From: an uncultured Prevotella sp.
GTDB lineage: Bacteria > Bacteroidota > Bacteroidia > Bacteroidales > Bacteroidaceae
Assembly (NCBI GenBank): GCA_944319935.1
Contig: CALUFM010000009.1
Span: 1 to 64,000 of the forward strand
Length of the DNA: 64,000 bases
Reading direction: 5' to 3'
In this document: piece after piece, positions 9,509-17,329 of the stretch
Layout of the letters: each line of letters begins with the position of its first letter
How positions within the stretch are numbered: the stretch's first letter is position 1
Program-made: the position numbers and the translations under genes
The notes under the pieces: generated by a model
The model's database searches: none
Seen by the model: only the letters and a program-made list of their open reading frames with translations
Told to the model about the DNA's origin: nothing

Positions 9509-10621
9509 TTATAGTTCCTCAAACTGTATGCGCTTGCTCCAGCCGAGTACGCTGATGCTGATGTTGACGTAAGCCAGCTTGTCGCCTTTGATGAAGAACT
9601 CCAACTGGTAGTCATAGCCGCGGTCAAGGAACTCTTGCGGCTCATAGCGGTGGAGGTCGTCATAGTTGGCGAGGCGCGACAGGAGGTCGGGCAGGTTGAC
9701 GTTGACCACGTTCATGCCCGTTGTCTTGTTCGTGATTGTCAGCACGCCGTCGTCGGCTGGGTCATCATGGTAGATGAGGCGCGATGTCATGAAGTCGGCG
9801 TGCCCGATTTTGCCTACGCCGTCAACGGGGTTGCCGTTGTGGTCGAGAGCGGGCGTGCGGTCGTAAGTGTTCCATGTTGCGTGCGGACGGTAAACGACAG
9901 TGCCCGTGGTCTCGTCAACAGTGTTGTCCCACAGCAGGGTGGAGTTGCGGTCGGTGATGGTCATGTCATAGTTGGCGATGTCCATCTTTGTCGGGTCGTC
10001 AAGCTCACGGAGTGATACGTTGATTTTCTTGGTGTCACGCATGAGCGGTATGGTGGCGTATGACGCCTTGTTTGACTCGTAAGGGTAGACTTCGACGGGG
10101 GTGGTCAGCATGCCGTGCCAGAGCGTGTCGAGCGGCTGGCTGTTGTTGACGATGTCATACGTGTCTGCGGCGGTCTGAGTGCGCTCAAGCTGTATGCCGA
10201 GCTGCGTCATGTCGCAGCCTTTGGGCATGTCTGTGCGTATGAACTTGGCGCGGCTGGTCTCAAGCATGTCGCCGTAAGGCTTCTGCCCGGCCAAGGCCAA
10301 GAACTGATACTTGCCCGGCTCGAGGTCGGTGATGTGCATGGCGTAGCCGGGGTTGGCCAGCGGAGCCACCCCGCCAACGTTGCTCTCCTCTTGCGTCTTG
10401 ACGAGCTTGCCCTGCTCGTCGAAGACATAAACCGTGACAGAGCCAACATGGTCGTTGAACATGTCGGCGCGCTGCAGGTTGTAATCGTACTTGAAGGTAA
10501 GATACAGGCCGGTGGGACAGTCGCTGAGGTCTTCCTCCATCATGTCACATGAAGTGAACGCGGCGGCTGCGAACAATGCGCAGCATAGCCATTTGAAAGG
10601 TTTTTTCACAGAATATTTCAT
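9509..10621 (-). CDS. FimB/Mfa2-family fimbrial anchor lipoprotein
   Basis: 370 residues from ATG 10621 (MKYSVKKPFKWLCC). The longer ORF to 10807 starts in a repeat and encodes an alanine/glutamine-rich stretch before the signal peptide, so it is rejected. Lipobox FTSC is followed by DMMEEDLSDCPTGLYLTFKY, the hallmark N-terminus of the FimB/Mfa2 anchors, and by a VTVYVFDEQGKLV strand pattern and an LEPGKYQFLALAGQ motif. These proteins hold the fimbrial base in the outer membrane and control fimbria length in P. gingivalis. Its place directly after the major fimbrillin gene fits the mfa1-mfa2 or fimA-fimB order. Confidence 0.85.
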   Translation of the reverse strand: MKYSVKKPFKWLCCALFAAAAFTSCDMMEEDLSDCPTGLYLTFKYDYNLQRADMFNDHVGSVTVYVFDEQGKLVKTQEESNVGGVAPLANPGYAMHITDLEPGKYQFLALAGQKPYGDMLETSRAKFIRTDMPKGCDMTQLGIQLERTQTAADTYDIVNNSQPLDTLWHGMLTTPVEVYPYESNKASYATIPLMRDTKKINVSLRELDDPTKMDIANYDMTITDRNSTLLWDNTVDETTGTVVYRPHATWNTYDRTPALDHNGNPVDGVGKIGHADFMTSRLIYHDDPADDGVLTITNKTTGMNVVNVNLPDLLSRLANYDDLHRYEPQEFLDRGYDYQLEFFIKGDKLAYVNISISVLGWSKRIQFEEL

Positions 10622-10679
10622 ACCTCTATGTGTTTTTATTGTTTTCGGTTGTTGTTTTCGGTTGTCGTTTTTTGGAGCG

Positions 10680-10800
10680 TGGGAGGGCTTGGGTTGGGCT
10701 GATGAGCCAAATGAGCCTGATAGGGCTGATGCCTGATGAGCCAAATAGGCCTGATAGGCCGAATGAGCCTGATGGGCCTGATAGGGCTGGCTTGCCTCTT
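10680..10800. repeat. Intergenic word-repeat block (GATGAGCC / GATAGGCC words)
   Basis: About eleven tandem imperfect copies of a 9-bp word, TGATGAGCC or TGATAGGCC, with shorter variants. The same words fill 12895-13045. A false protein extension of the anchor gene reads through here as HQAHSAYQAYLAHQA. Confidence 0.9.
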
Positions 10801-11075
10801 GATTCAAAAACTCCTTACTCCTAATTCTTTTTATATATTATATATGTTGTCGCCCATGGTGGCGGGCGGTAGCTTTCAGTTTTGGTGGGAACTCATGGTG
10901 TGAGTGCCGGTGTCATCCAAGCCCTTGCGGGCTAATTTGACGGTTGTTGCGCCTTTTCAGGCTGTTGTTCCGGCGTGGCCGGTGTCTTGTTTCGTTTTTT
11001 GTTTTTTTTGAAATCCCGGCGGCGTCATCACGACGCCACCGGAACAGAAATTGAATGATAAAGAAATAGTCGTAA
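10801..11075. other. Gap downstream of major fimbrillin with a GC-rich hairpin
   Basis: The 455-bp gap between the major fimbrillin (stop at 11076) and the anchor gene holds the word repeat at 10680-10800 and an 11-bp hairpin at 11016-11042 (CCGGCGGCGTC, loop ATCAC, one mismatch). On the minus-strand transcript the hairpin is followed by A residues rather than U residues, so it is not a standard terminator. It could protect the 3' end of the abundant fimbrillin mRNA or reduce readthrough into the anchor gene; that is inference. Confidence 0.5.
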
Positions 11076-12815
11076 TTAAAGGTCTGCGTCCTGAACACGC
11101 TTAGCCCATGAGAGGATATTGATGCTTACAGCGATGTAAGAATCTTTCTTGTCAATAGTCTCTCCTGTAACTTCAGCTACAGTCGGGTCGCCGATACCCA
11201 TGATGCTGTTAACGTTGATTTCATACCAGTTGTTGCGCAGCATACCCCAACGGCCGAGATAGTTGGCGTCACCTCCAGGATAGATGTTTCCTTCTGCGGG
11301 AGCTGTAGTCTCATTAACGTCCCAAGGTGTACCATATTTACCGAAGTGGTTAACCCATACTGAATAGTAAGATTCGCCGTTAGCATACTTGGCAATTGTG
11401 ATTTCTCCGTTGGCAAGAGCAACAGCATTGTCTTTAAGAGAAACGCCTTCTTTAAGTTTGGCTTGACCTTCCTCTGTCAATGCTATAGAAGCGACAGTGC
11501 ATACACCTGCAGCGGTAGACAATGTAACGGTGAAGTCAGACTCTGTAAGAGTAGTTTTGTTGTCTTTGAGGTTCTGCTTAGCCCATGCGTTGAAAGAAGG
11601 CTCGTTGATCAAGCGTGCGGCAACTTCCTGCTGAACTTGTGCCAAGGTCCACATGTTGTTCTTGTCTTTGTCAACAAGATAGAAGTCAGCACCGTTGTTG
11701 AAAGTTGCTTTTACGATTACGCGTGTCATGTTCTCTTCAAGCATTTCAGCGAGGTTAGAGGTGTTCTCGAAGCAGTAACGTGCAACAGTTCCGTCAACGT
11801 TTGTGTTGAGTGAAGCGTCAGCAACAGTCTGGCCGCCTACAGTTGTGAAGCTGCCTGCGGTAGCATCGGTGTAGTTGTAATCCTCACCCCAGTAAACGCG
11901 ATAGTAGTTTTCTGTACCAGCGATGTTTTGACCAACGAGGGCTGAACCAACAAAGCGGTATTTGTCTGTAAGAGTAGCTGCGTTAGAGAAGTAGCTCTTC
12001 CATGTGTTGAAGTTGTCAGCAGTGCGGACAAGCTTGCTTGAATTGTTGGTGTTGTCAAGAGTCCAACCATCAATGGTATAAGCGAACTGTGTGCCATCTG
12101 TCGTTGTGCCGTCGCTTGCAATGAGAGTAACCTTTGACACAGCTCTTTCAACATAGATGTTGGCAGCCGGCTTCAGGTTGGCCTCAGTTGCTGTTGAGTA
12201 AATCTTTGTTGCGTCGATTGGCACGAGCGTTACAGTCGTGGCAGCGGCAGGGTCAGTCGCTCCACCCTGTGCTGTAGCGAGTACGGCGTTTGACATGAGG
12301 AAGCCATTGCCTGTCCATGTGTTATTGCCAATTTGTGCGTTAACGGCGCCATTCAGTTCGCCAAGTGACTTGCCTTTCATTGAAGCTCCGTTAACCTTCA
12401 GGTCGGCGTTTTCAACTGTGAACATTCCGTTGTTGTTGAGTACAACCAAGGCTTCAATGTCAGTGCTGCTGATTTTGTTAATCTGCTGCGTGATTTTGGC
12501 AGTCGTGGTGATGTTGTCAGTAGACGTTCCTTCGGGAGAGAAGTTGAGATTTAACGAATACGCGCTGTTTACAACATCGTCAGCAAACAAAATAAGCGTA
12601 GCGTCTTTCACATCGTACTCTTCTGGCGTGCCATCGTCAAAATTGTCATTGGCACGTGAAGTTGGCTGTGTCGGCAGATTGATGGCCAAATTGATGTAGC
12701 CTTGGCCTTCTGCGTTCCACTGGGCACCGCTCTGGCTGTCAACGACATCCTCGTTCGAACATGCTCCCAGCGCAAGCGCTGCAAACGCGAGAGCTAAAAT
12801 CTTAGTTTTTTTCAT
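11076..12815 (-). CDS. Major fimbrial subunit (Mfa1-type fimbrillin) lipoprotein
   Basis: 579 residues with signal peptide and lipobox LGACS (MKKTKILALAFAALALGACS). The mature protein begins SNEDVVDSQSG and has the expected Arg in TSRANDNFDDG, where an Arg-specific protease would trim fimbrillins before polymerisation. The N-terminal domain contains DATLILFADD. The C-terminus WYEINVNSIMGIGDP ... VSINILSWAKRVQDADL is the classical Mfa1-family end, the strand donated during assembly. It is the third gene of the locus and the only one with low-complexity Asn/Thr/Ala-rich surface segments. Major-subunit status is inferred from similarity of the ends and gene order. Confidence 0.85.
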   Translation of the reverse strand: MKKTKILALAFAALALGACSNEDVVDSQSGAQWNAEGQGYINLAINLPTQPTSRANDNFDDGTPEEYDVKDATLILFADDVVNSAYSLNLNFSPEGTSTDNITTTAKITQQINKISSTDIEALVVLNNNGMFTVENADLKVNGASMKGKSLGELNGAVNAQIGNNTWTGNGFLMSNAVLATAQGGATDPAAATTVTLVPIDATKIYSTATEANLKPAANIYVERAVSKVTLIASDGTTTDGTQFAYTIDGWTLDNTNNSSKLVRTADNFNTWKSYFSNAATLTDKYRFVGSALVGQNIAGTENYYRVYWGEDYNYTDATAGSFTTVGGQTVADASLNTNVDGTVARYCFENTSNLAEMLEENMTRVIVKATFNNGADFYLVDKDKNNMWTLAQVQQEVAARLINEPSFNAWAKQNLKDNKTTLTESDFTVTLSTAAGVCTVASIALTEEGQAKLKEGVSLKDNAVALANGEITIAKYANGESYYSVWVNHFGKYGTPWDVNETTAPAEGNIYPGGDANYLGRWGMLRNNWYEINVNSIMGIGDPTVAEVTGETIDKKDSYIAVSINILSWAKRVQDADL

Positions 12816-12894
12816 GTTGTTATAAAATTAGTTAATAAAAATGTAAATATCTTGATTGGGGGGGTACCCCTTGCCCCGCTTTCAAGTCTTTGTT

Positions 12895-13045
12895 TTTTTG
12901 ATAGGCCTAATAGGCCGGATGAGCCAAATAGGGCTGATGGGCAGCTTGGTAGGCTGATGAGCCTGATAGGCCGGATGAGCCCAATAGGGCTGGCGGGCAG
13001 CTTGATGGCTGATGAGCCTGATAGGCCGGATGGCTGATTGTAGCC
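12895..13045. repeat. Intergenic word-repeat block (GATAGGCC / GATGAGCC words)
   Basis: A second array of TGATAGGCC and TGATGAGCC words, with two longer internal near-duplicates each containing GGGCTGATGGGCAGCTTG or GGGCTGGCGGGCAGCTTG. A G7 tract followed by TACCCC lies just left of it (12858-12868). It separates the major fimbrillin from the DUF3868 gene. Confidence 0.9.
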
Positions 13046-13066
13046 TGGAGGCCGCATGGCCTTGCC

Positions 13067-14467
13067 TTATTCGCCCATGAGCTGCAGGTTCTGCTGCGCC
13101 TCTTTCACTCCGCCCTGTGCGGCGATGTTGAACTGGCGGCGAGCTTCGTCGTCGTTGCCCTGCTTCATGGCGATGACGCCGCGTGCGTGGGCTGCGTACG
13201 GGGTGTTGCCGGCCTTGGCGAGATAGCGTGCAGCGGCCTCATAGTTGCCACGCTCTATTTCGGCGCAAGCGGCGTTGAGGTTGGCCGTTTCATCCTCGGG
13301 GTAGAGGCGCACGGCTGTCTGGAACACCTCGTTGAACTCGTCAGAGCCGGGTTCGTAAGTCTGCGCTACGAGGTACATTTCCTCGAGAGAGAGCTGTTTG
13401 GGCTTGGTGCGCAGTATTTCCTTGGCCTCTTCAACAGAGAACGGGCGCACGGTGTAGCTGACCACATAGTCTGAATGGCGCAGCGCGGGATAATACGTGT
13501 CGAGCATGAAGCGGTACTCCTGCGGGTAGTTCTTCTTTATGCGCCACTCGCGTGTGTCGGGGTCAAGCTCGGTGTTGTTGATTATGTCGAGTATTTCCTG
13601 CTTGTGTTCCAGGTTGCTGTTGGCGACGGCCTCGCGCAGTCCGTCCCAGTCCTCGGGCGTAGATGTCACCTTGAAGATGTTGTCGCTGAGGTGTACGAGG
13701 CGGCGCACATGGTCGGTAAGCGTCTTTGCGCGGCCTTCGGCCAGGCGTGCGTTGTAGTCGTAGGAAGCTTCGGGCGAAGCGTAGCCGTGGATTTCCACGC
13801 CTGTGATTGACACGTTCTTGTCTTCCTTTACGAGATTGATGGTGTTGATGATTTTGTCAAGCTCGCGCGGGTTGTTGCGGTAGTCGGGGTAGAGGGTGGT
13901 CTTGTCAACAGGGAAGTCGATGAAGGCGCGGCCCTCCTCGGTGCGTGCCTTGCGCGCCTCGGCTGCCGGGCGTATGTAAGCCATGTAGGGGCTGCGCAGA
14001 CGCTGCACGACGGTCTGGTCTTGCTCTTTCACGTCGCCGCATCCGCAAAGGTCTTCGGCGATTACGACGTCGGCGTTTTTCATCCAGTCCTCGTAAGGCA
14101 CAACGGCGTTGTACTGATAGCTCTGCTCCGTGCCGTTCTTGCGGCGCACTGACTGCGCGTCAGCCGGATAGTCCTTATGTGCGTAACGCTTGTAGGAGAT
14201 GTCCTGCTTGCGCCCGTTTACTACGATTTGCGGCATGGTGCGCTGTTGTCCGTCGGTTGAGCGAACGATGGGGGTGAACACGATGCGCTGGTTTGAGCGC
14301 AGGCGCAGCGAGTCCATGTTGAGCGTGAGGTCAACCACGAGGTTGTGGTCGGTCTTTTCCACCTTCTTGTTCTCGATGACGATGGAATTGTCGGCCAAGG
14401 TCTGTGCCTGCATTGCGCACGGTGCGGCAAGCAGGGCCGACATATATAATAATGTGTAACGTTTCAT
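13067..14467 (-). CDS. DUF3868 / OmpA-like fimbrial-locus protein with TPR-like tail
   Basis: 466 residues with signal peptide MKRYTLLYMSALLAAPCAMQ. Residues about 25-125 (SIVIENKKVEKTDHNLVVDL, then VFTPIVRS) match the DUF3868 pattern. The central part has an OmpA-like peptidoglycan-binding motif (GYASPEASYDYNARLAEGRA, then TLTDHVRR). The last ~90 residues contain two TPR-like helices (LNAACAEIERGNYEAAARYL and ARGVIAMKQGNDDEARRQFN). Proteins of this type precede fimbrillin genes in many Bacteroidales fimbrial loci and probably link the apparatus to the cell wall. It follows the DUF3575 gene after a repeat-filled gap. Confidence 0.82.
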   Translation of the reverse strand: MKRYTLLYMSALLAAPCAMQAQTLADNSIVIENKKVEKTDHNLVVDLTLNMDSLRLRSNQRIVFTPIVRSTDGQQRTMPQIVVNGRKQDISYKRYAHKDYPADAQSVRRKNGTEQSYQYNAVVPYEDWMKNADVVIAEDLCGCGDVKEQDQTVVQRLRSPYMAYIRPAAEARKARTEEGRAFIDFPVDKTTLYPDYRNNPRELDKIINTINLVKEDKNVSITGVEIHGYASPEASYDYNARLAEGRAKTLTDHVRRLVHLSDNIFKVTSTPEDWDGLREAVANSNLEHKQEILDIINNTELDPDTREWRIKKNYPQEYRFMLDTYYPALRHSDYVVSYTVRPFSVEEAKEILRTKPKQLSLEEMYLVAQTYEPGSDEFNEVFQTAVRLYPEDETANLNAACAEIERGNYEAAARYLAKAGNTPYAAHARGVIAMKQGNDDEARRQFNIAAQGGVKEAQQNLQLMGE

Positions 14468-14499
14468 TGTCGTATTGTTTGTTTAGTTGTTTTTCGGGA

Positions 14500-14683
14500 A
14501 GTTGAAACTTGAGTAGTCATTTTTAGCAGTCAAGGGAGTTGGAGAGGTTAAGGTGGTTGAAGACAAATGCCTTGTAGCTCATGAGTTGTCTGCCCGTACC
14601 TTGTTTGCCCGTAACTCGTCTGCTTGTTTACTTGTCTGCTTATAACTATCAGTTCGTTACTTCCCAGCTTTTAACTCACCTTG
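14500..14683. repeat. Composite word-repeat block (GGAGTT and CTTGTCTG words)
   Basis: The left part carries GGAGTTGGAGAGGTTAAGG-type words, then GACAAATGCCTTGTAGCTC (14562-14580), then CTTGTTTGCCC, CTCGTCTGCTTG and CTTGTCTGCTT words. Two word families are therefore joined through the ATGCCTTGT core in one block. No coding content is seen. Confidence 0.85.
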
Positions 14684-15271
14684 TTAGAAAATGTACATCA
14701 CGCTAAGTGCGAGGTTGTTAGGCCCGAAATAGTTTTTGTGGCCTGACCATATTTTCTCTCCGCACTGGCCGCATTTGTACTTGTCGAACTTGAAGTAGTC
14801 GTAGCCTACGCCGAGCGCGGCCTCGATGTTCCAGTGCTTTGACAGCACCCATTGGTAACCGGCCGTGATGCCTCCGCCGGCGAACCATCCCTCGTAGCGG
14901 TGGTCTTTAAGCTCGTCGAAGATGCCGAAGGGCACGTCGATGCTGGCCATGTTGTATTGTCCTCCCTGGAGGTGCGCGCCGACGAACCATCCGTTGAAGC
15001 TCTCGCAGAACCAATAGCGGTACTCGGGCATGAGCATCCAGTGGCGTGAGCTTGTCTGGTCGCCGCCTGACTGTTTCCACGGGTTCAGCCCGTAAGTCAA
15101 CTGGAGGGTGTGTTTCTTACCTACTGACGCCTCCACTCCGATGTTTGGTGTAGTTGTCGCCCAGTACAAAGCGTTGGTTTTCACCGCGACATTCTGTGCT
15201 GAAACCGGAATGGCGGCCGCTAAAACCAAGAAAGCTGAAATCAGCGTCTTTTTTATCATACGTATATGCAT
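14684..15271 (-). CDS. DUF3575 outer-membrane-type protein, first gene of fimbrial locus
   Basis: 195 residues, or 191 if translation starts at the second ATG (15259, MIKKTLISAFL). The signal peptide ends near VSAQ. The body NVAVKTNALYWATTTPNIGV and repeated aromatic beta-strand pattern (FAGGGITAGYQWVLSKHWN, ALSVMYIF at the end) match the DUF3575 family, small beta-barrel proteins found with DUF3868 proteins at Bacteroidales fimbrial loci. A CxxC pair (KCGQCGEK) lies near the C-terminus. It is transcribed from a promoter region containing a G9 tract. Confidence 0.85.
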   Translation of the reverse strand: MHIRMIKKTLISAFLVLAAAIPVSAQNVAVKTNALYWATTTPNIGVEASVGKKHTLQLTYGLNPWKQSGGDQTSSRHWMLMPEYRYWFCESFNGWFVGAHLQGGQYNMASIDVPFGIFDELKDHRYEGWFAGGGITAGYQWVLSKHWNIEAALGVGYDYFKFDKYKCGQCGEKIWSGHKNYFGPNNLALSVMYIF

Positions 15272-15404
15272 TTTGTTGTCTAATCTATCGTTGGCCGTAG
15301 TAGCTATGCCTTATCTCACAAGGCATGAACTCGAAGAAGAAACTGTTCGCTTAGGTTGATTAAGGTAAATTGCAAAACAGTATGCTCTTATCACTATTCG
15401 AATG

Positions 15405-15442
15405 CAAATATATGAATTAAAATTAAAAAAATACCCCCCCCC
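15405..15442 (-). promoter_or_regulatory. Predicted fimbrial-locus promoter with G9 tract in the -33 zone
   Basis: A -7 box TATATTTG lies on the minus strand at 15412-15405, about 135 bp before the DUF3575 start. No TTTG is found at the expected -33 position; that spot is taken by the edge of a run of nine G (15442-15434 on the minus strand) followed by TATTTTTTT. The tract has the same flanks as those at 40456 and 54501. Length changes by slipped-strand pairing would alter promoter geometry; phase variation is inferred. Confidence 0.5.
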
Positions 15443-15542
15443 GAATTAAAAAATGTTAATTTATGATTGATTGACATCTATTAGTTTACATTTTGTCTAA
15501 AAGACCGTTAATTAGTGTACAAAATACGGCTTTGGGAATGAT

Positions 15543-15579
15543 AAAAGGCGGCATTTCGCATTGCGAAATGCCGCCTTTT
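15543..15579. terminator. 17-bp perfect hairpin, bidirectional terminator family
   Basis: Arms AAAAGGCGGCATTTCGC and its exact complement flank the loop ATT. It lies downstream of the DUF4301 gene (minus strand, stop at 15615) and differs from the hairpin at 188-224 by a paired substitution in the stem, so base pairing has been kept. Confidence 0.85.
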
Positions 15580-15614
15580 GTGACGAATTGTGTAACTTCT
15601 TGAATTTCAGGATG

Positions 15615-17132
15615 TTACTGGTGTTGCTCGCGCAGGAGGTCGTTCACCGTCTTGACGGGGTTGAACGTTGAGAGCGGAACTTCCACGAAGACGGTGTTCC
15701 AGTTGCTCATCGCGCCGTTCCAGAGGCCCGGCAGCTCGAGAGCTTTCAGCTCACGGCCGTTCTTGCTCTTGCTGCTGATGAAGCCGGTGGTCTTGTCAAC
15801 GTAGTCAGGCAGGTTGAAGGGCTGTCCCTTGTAGTCCTTGATGGCGCATACGAGGTCAACGGGGTTGAAGTGAGTCCCCTCGGTGAACATCTTCATGTAC
15901 TCGCTGTTGCTCTTGTCGATTTGGCTGCTCTCGAGGATTTGCAGGCTGACGGTGCCGTCCTGGTTGTAGGTGAGGAACGGGCCTCCGCCCGGCTCGCCGA
16001 CGTTTTTCACCACTCCGCACACGCGCATCGGGCGGTTGAGCTTGCCGCGGAGGTAGGCTGCCAGTTCGTCGTCAGAAAGGGTCTCGATGCCGTCCTTGCG
16101 GCAGCACAGGTCGTGTTGCACGAAGTTTGCGATTTCGTCCAGTTGCCCGCGGGTGCATCCGCCGTTGTCAAGCTGGCGCAGGTAGCCGAAGGCCTTGGCT
16201 TGCAGCGTGACGAGCATGCCGGCCAGGAGCTGCTTGTAGGTTACGGTGTCGTCCTTGAGTCGGTCGGGCACAACGTTGTCGATGTTCTTTATGAACACCA
16301 CGTCGGCCGGGATGTCGTTGAGGTTCTGTATGAGCGCGCCGTGTCCTCCCGGGCGGAAGAGCAGCGAGCCGTCCTCGTTGCGGAAGGGTGTGTTGTCGGG
16401 ATTGGCGGCCACGGTGTCAGTGCTGGGCTTCTGCTCGGAGAAGGTGACGTCGTACTTGATGCCGTACTTGGCGGCGTACGCGGCGCACTTCTCGGCCACT
16501 TTCTTCTCGAACAGCTCCTTGTGTTCGTGGCTGACGGTGAAGTGTATATGCGCTTCTCCGCCCGATGCGGCGTAGAGCGCGCCCTCTACGAGATGCTCTT
16601 CAAGCGGCGTGCGCTCGCCGTCGGCATACTTGTGGAAGAGCAGCAGCCCCTTTGGCAGTTGGCCGTAGTTTAGCCCCTTGGCCTCAAGCATGTTGCCCAC
16701 CACGGCCTTGTAGCGGCCTTCGCCGATTAGTTCGGCCACGCCCTTGCCTTCGTTCTTGCGGCATGCGGCATCGAGTTCGCCGTAGAACGCGAACTTGCCG
16801 ATGTTGTCAAAGAACTTCTTCTCGAAGTCGGTCTGCGGCTCGTCGTGGTCGCCGCCGAGGAAGGCGAACATGTCCTTGAACATGCGGCTGGCCGCCCCGC
16901 TGGCCGGTACGAACTTGACAATCCTCTTGCCCTCGGCCTTGTAGGCGTTCCATGCGCTGATGTACTTGGCGCGCTCGTCGCCGTCAGGCGCGACGATGCC
17001 GTTGCCGATGCCGGCGGCGGCTTCGAGCTTGAGGAATGGGAAACCGTGTTTGAAGTCTTCGAGTTGCGTCTCAACCTGCGCTTCGGTGATGCCTTTGGCG
17101 GCAATCTGCTTCAAGTCTTCTTGTGATAACAT
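15615..17132 (-). CDS. DUF4301 family protein
   Basis: 505 residues from ATG 17132, cytoplasmic, with no signal peptide. The N-terminal pattern (LKLEAAAGIGNGI, then KFVPASGAASRMFKDMFAFL) and the GGHGALIQNLNDIPADVVFIKNIDNV-type segment around residues 285-310 are characteristic of DUF4301, a Bacteroidota family with a nucleotidyltransferase-like glycine-rich loop (PASGAASRM). GEPGGGPFLTYNQDG occurs near residue 375. The enzymatic role is not established. It stands alone, ends at the hairpin at 15543-15579 and may use a -7 box TATTTTTG on the minus strand at 17199-17192. Confidence 0.85.
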   Translation of the reverse strand: MLSQEDLKQIAAKGITEAQVETQLEDFKHGFPFLKLEAAAGIGNGIVAPDGDERAKYISAWNAYKAEGKRIVKFVPASGAASRMFKDMFAFLGGDHDEPQTDFEKKFFDNIGKFAFYGELDAACRKNEGKGVAELIGEGRYKAVVGNMLEAKGLNYGQLPKGLLLFHKYADGERTPLEEHLVEGALYAASGGEAHIHFTVSHEHKELFEKKVAEKCAAYAAKYGIKYDVTFSEQKPSTDTVAANPDNTPFRNEDGSLLFRPGGHGALIQNLNDIPADVVFIKNIDNVVPDRLKDDTVTYKQLLAGMLVTLQAKAFGYLRQLDNGGCTRGQLDEIANFVQHDLCCRKDGIETLSDDELAAYLRGKLNRPMRVCGVVKNVGEPGGGPFLTYNQDGTVSLQILESSQIDKSNSEYMKMFTEGTHFNPVDLVCAIKDYKGQPFNLPDYVDKTTGFISSKSKNGRELKALELPGLWNGAMSNWNTVFVEVPLSTFNPVKTVNDLLREQHQ

Positions 17133-17316
17133 AATGTGTCGTTTTATTTAGGTTTAAGTATTAGTGGCTTGACAAGTCAGTAAATCACTGACAAAAATAA
17201 TGCTTTTCATTTGAAAAACATGCCTTTTGGCATTAAAAAGTTATTACTTTATGCAATAAAACTTACAAATTTCATATTATGGCGGCTGTTTTTCAACGTT
17301 TCTCGGAAAAAATAAG

Positions 17317-17324
17317 TAAGTTTG
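17317..17324 (+). promoter_or_regulatory. -7 box TAAGTTTG just upstream of relA start
   Basis: TAAGTTTG matches the TAnnTTTG consensus and ends six bases before the ATG at 17330. If used, the mRNA would begin at or next to the start codon. No clear TTTG is seen at the -33 position, so the call is tentative. Confidence 0.4.
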
Positions 17325-17329
17325 CATCG

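Noticed and set aside
11016..11042. Hairpin after the major fimbrillin as an intrinsic terminator
   Set aside because: On the transcribed minus strand it is followed by A residues, not U; only the plus strand has the T run, and there it precedes the hairpin.
15300..15540. Invertible promoter upstream of the fimbrial locus
   Set aside because: I found no pair of inverted repeats flanking the promoter and no nearby recombinase; only the G tract suggests variation.
17279..17329. Upstream start of relA
   Set aside because: It would add 17 residues and lies upstream of the -7 box; the start at 17330 gives a family-like length. Some doubt remains.
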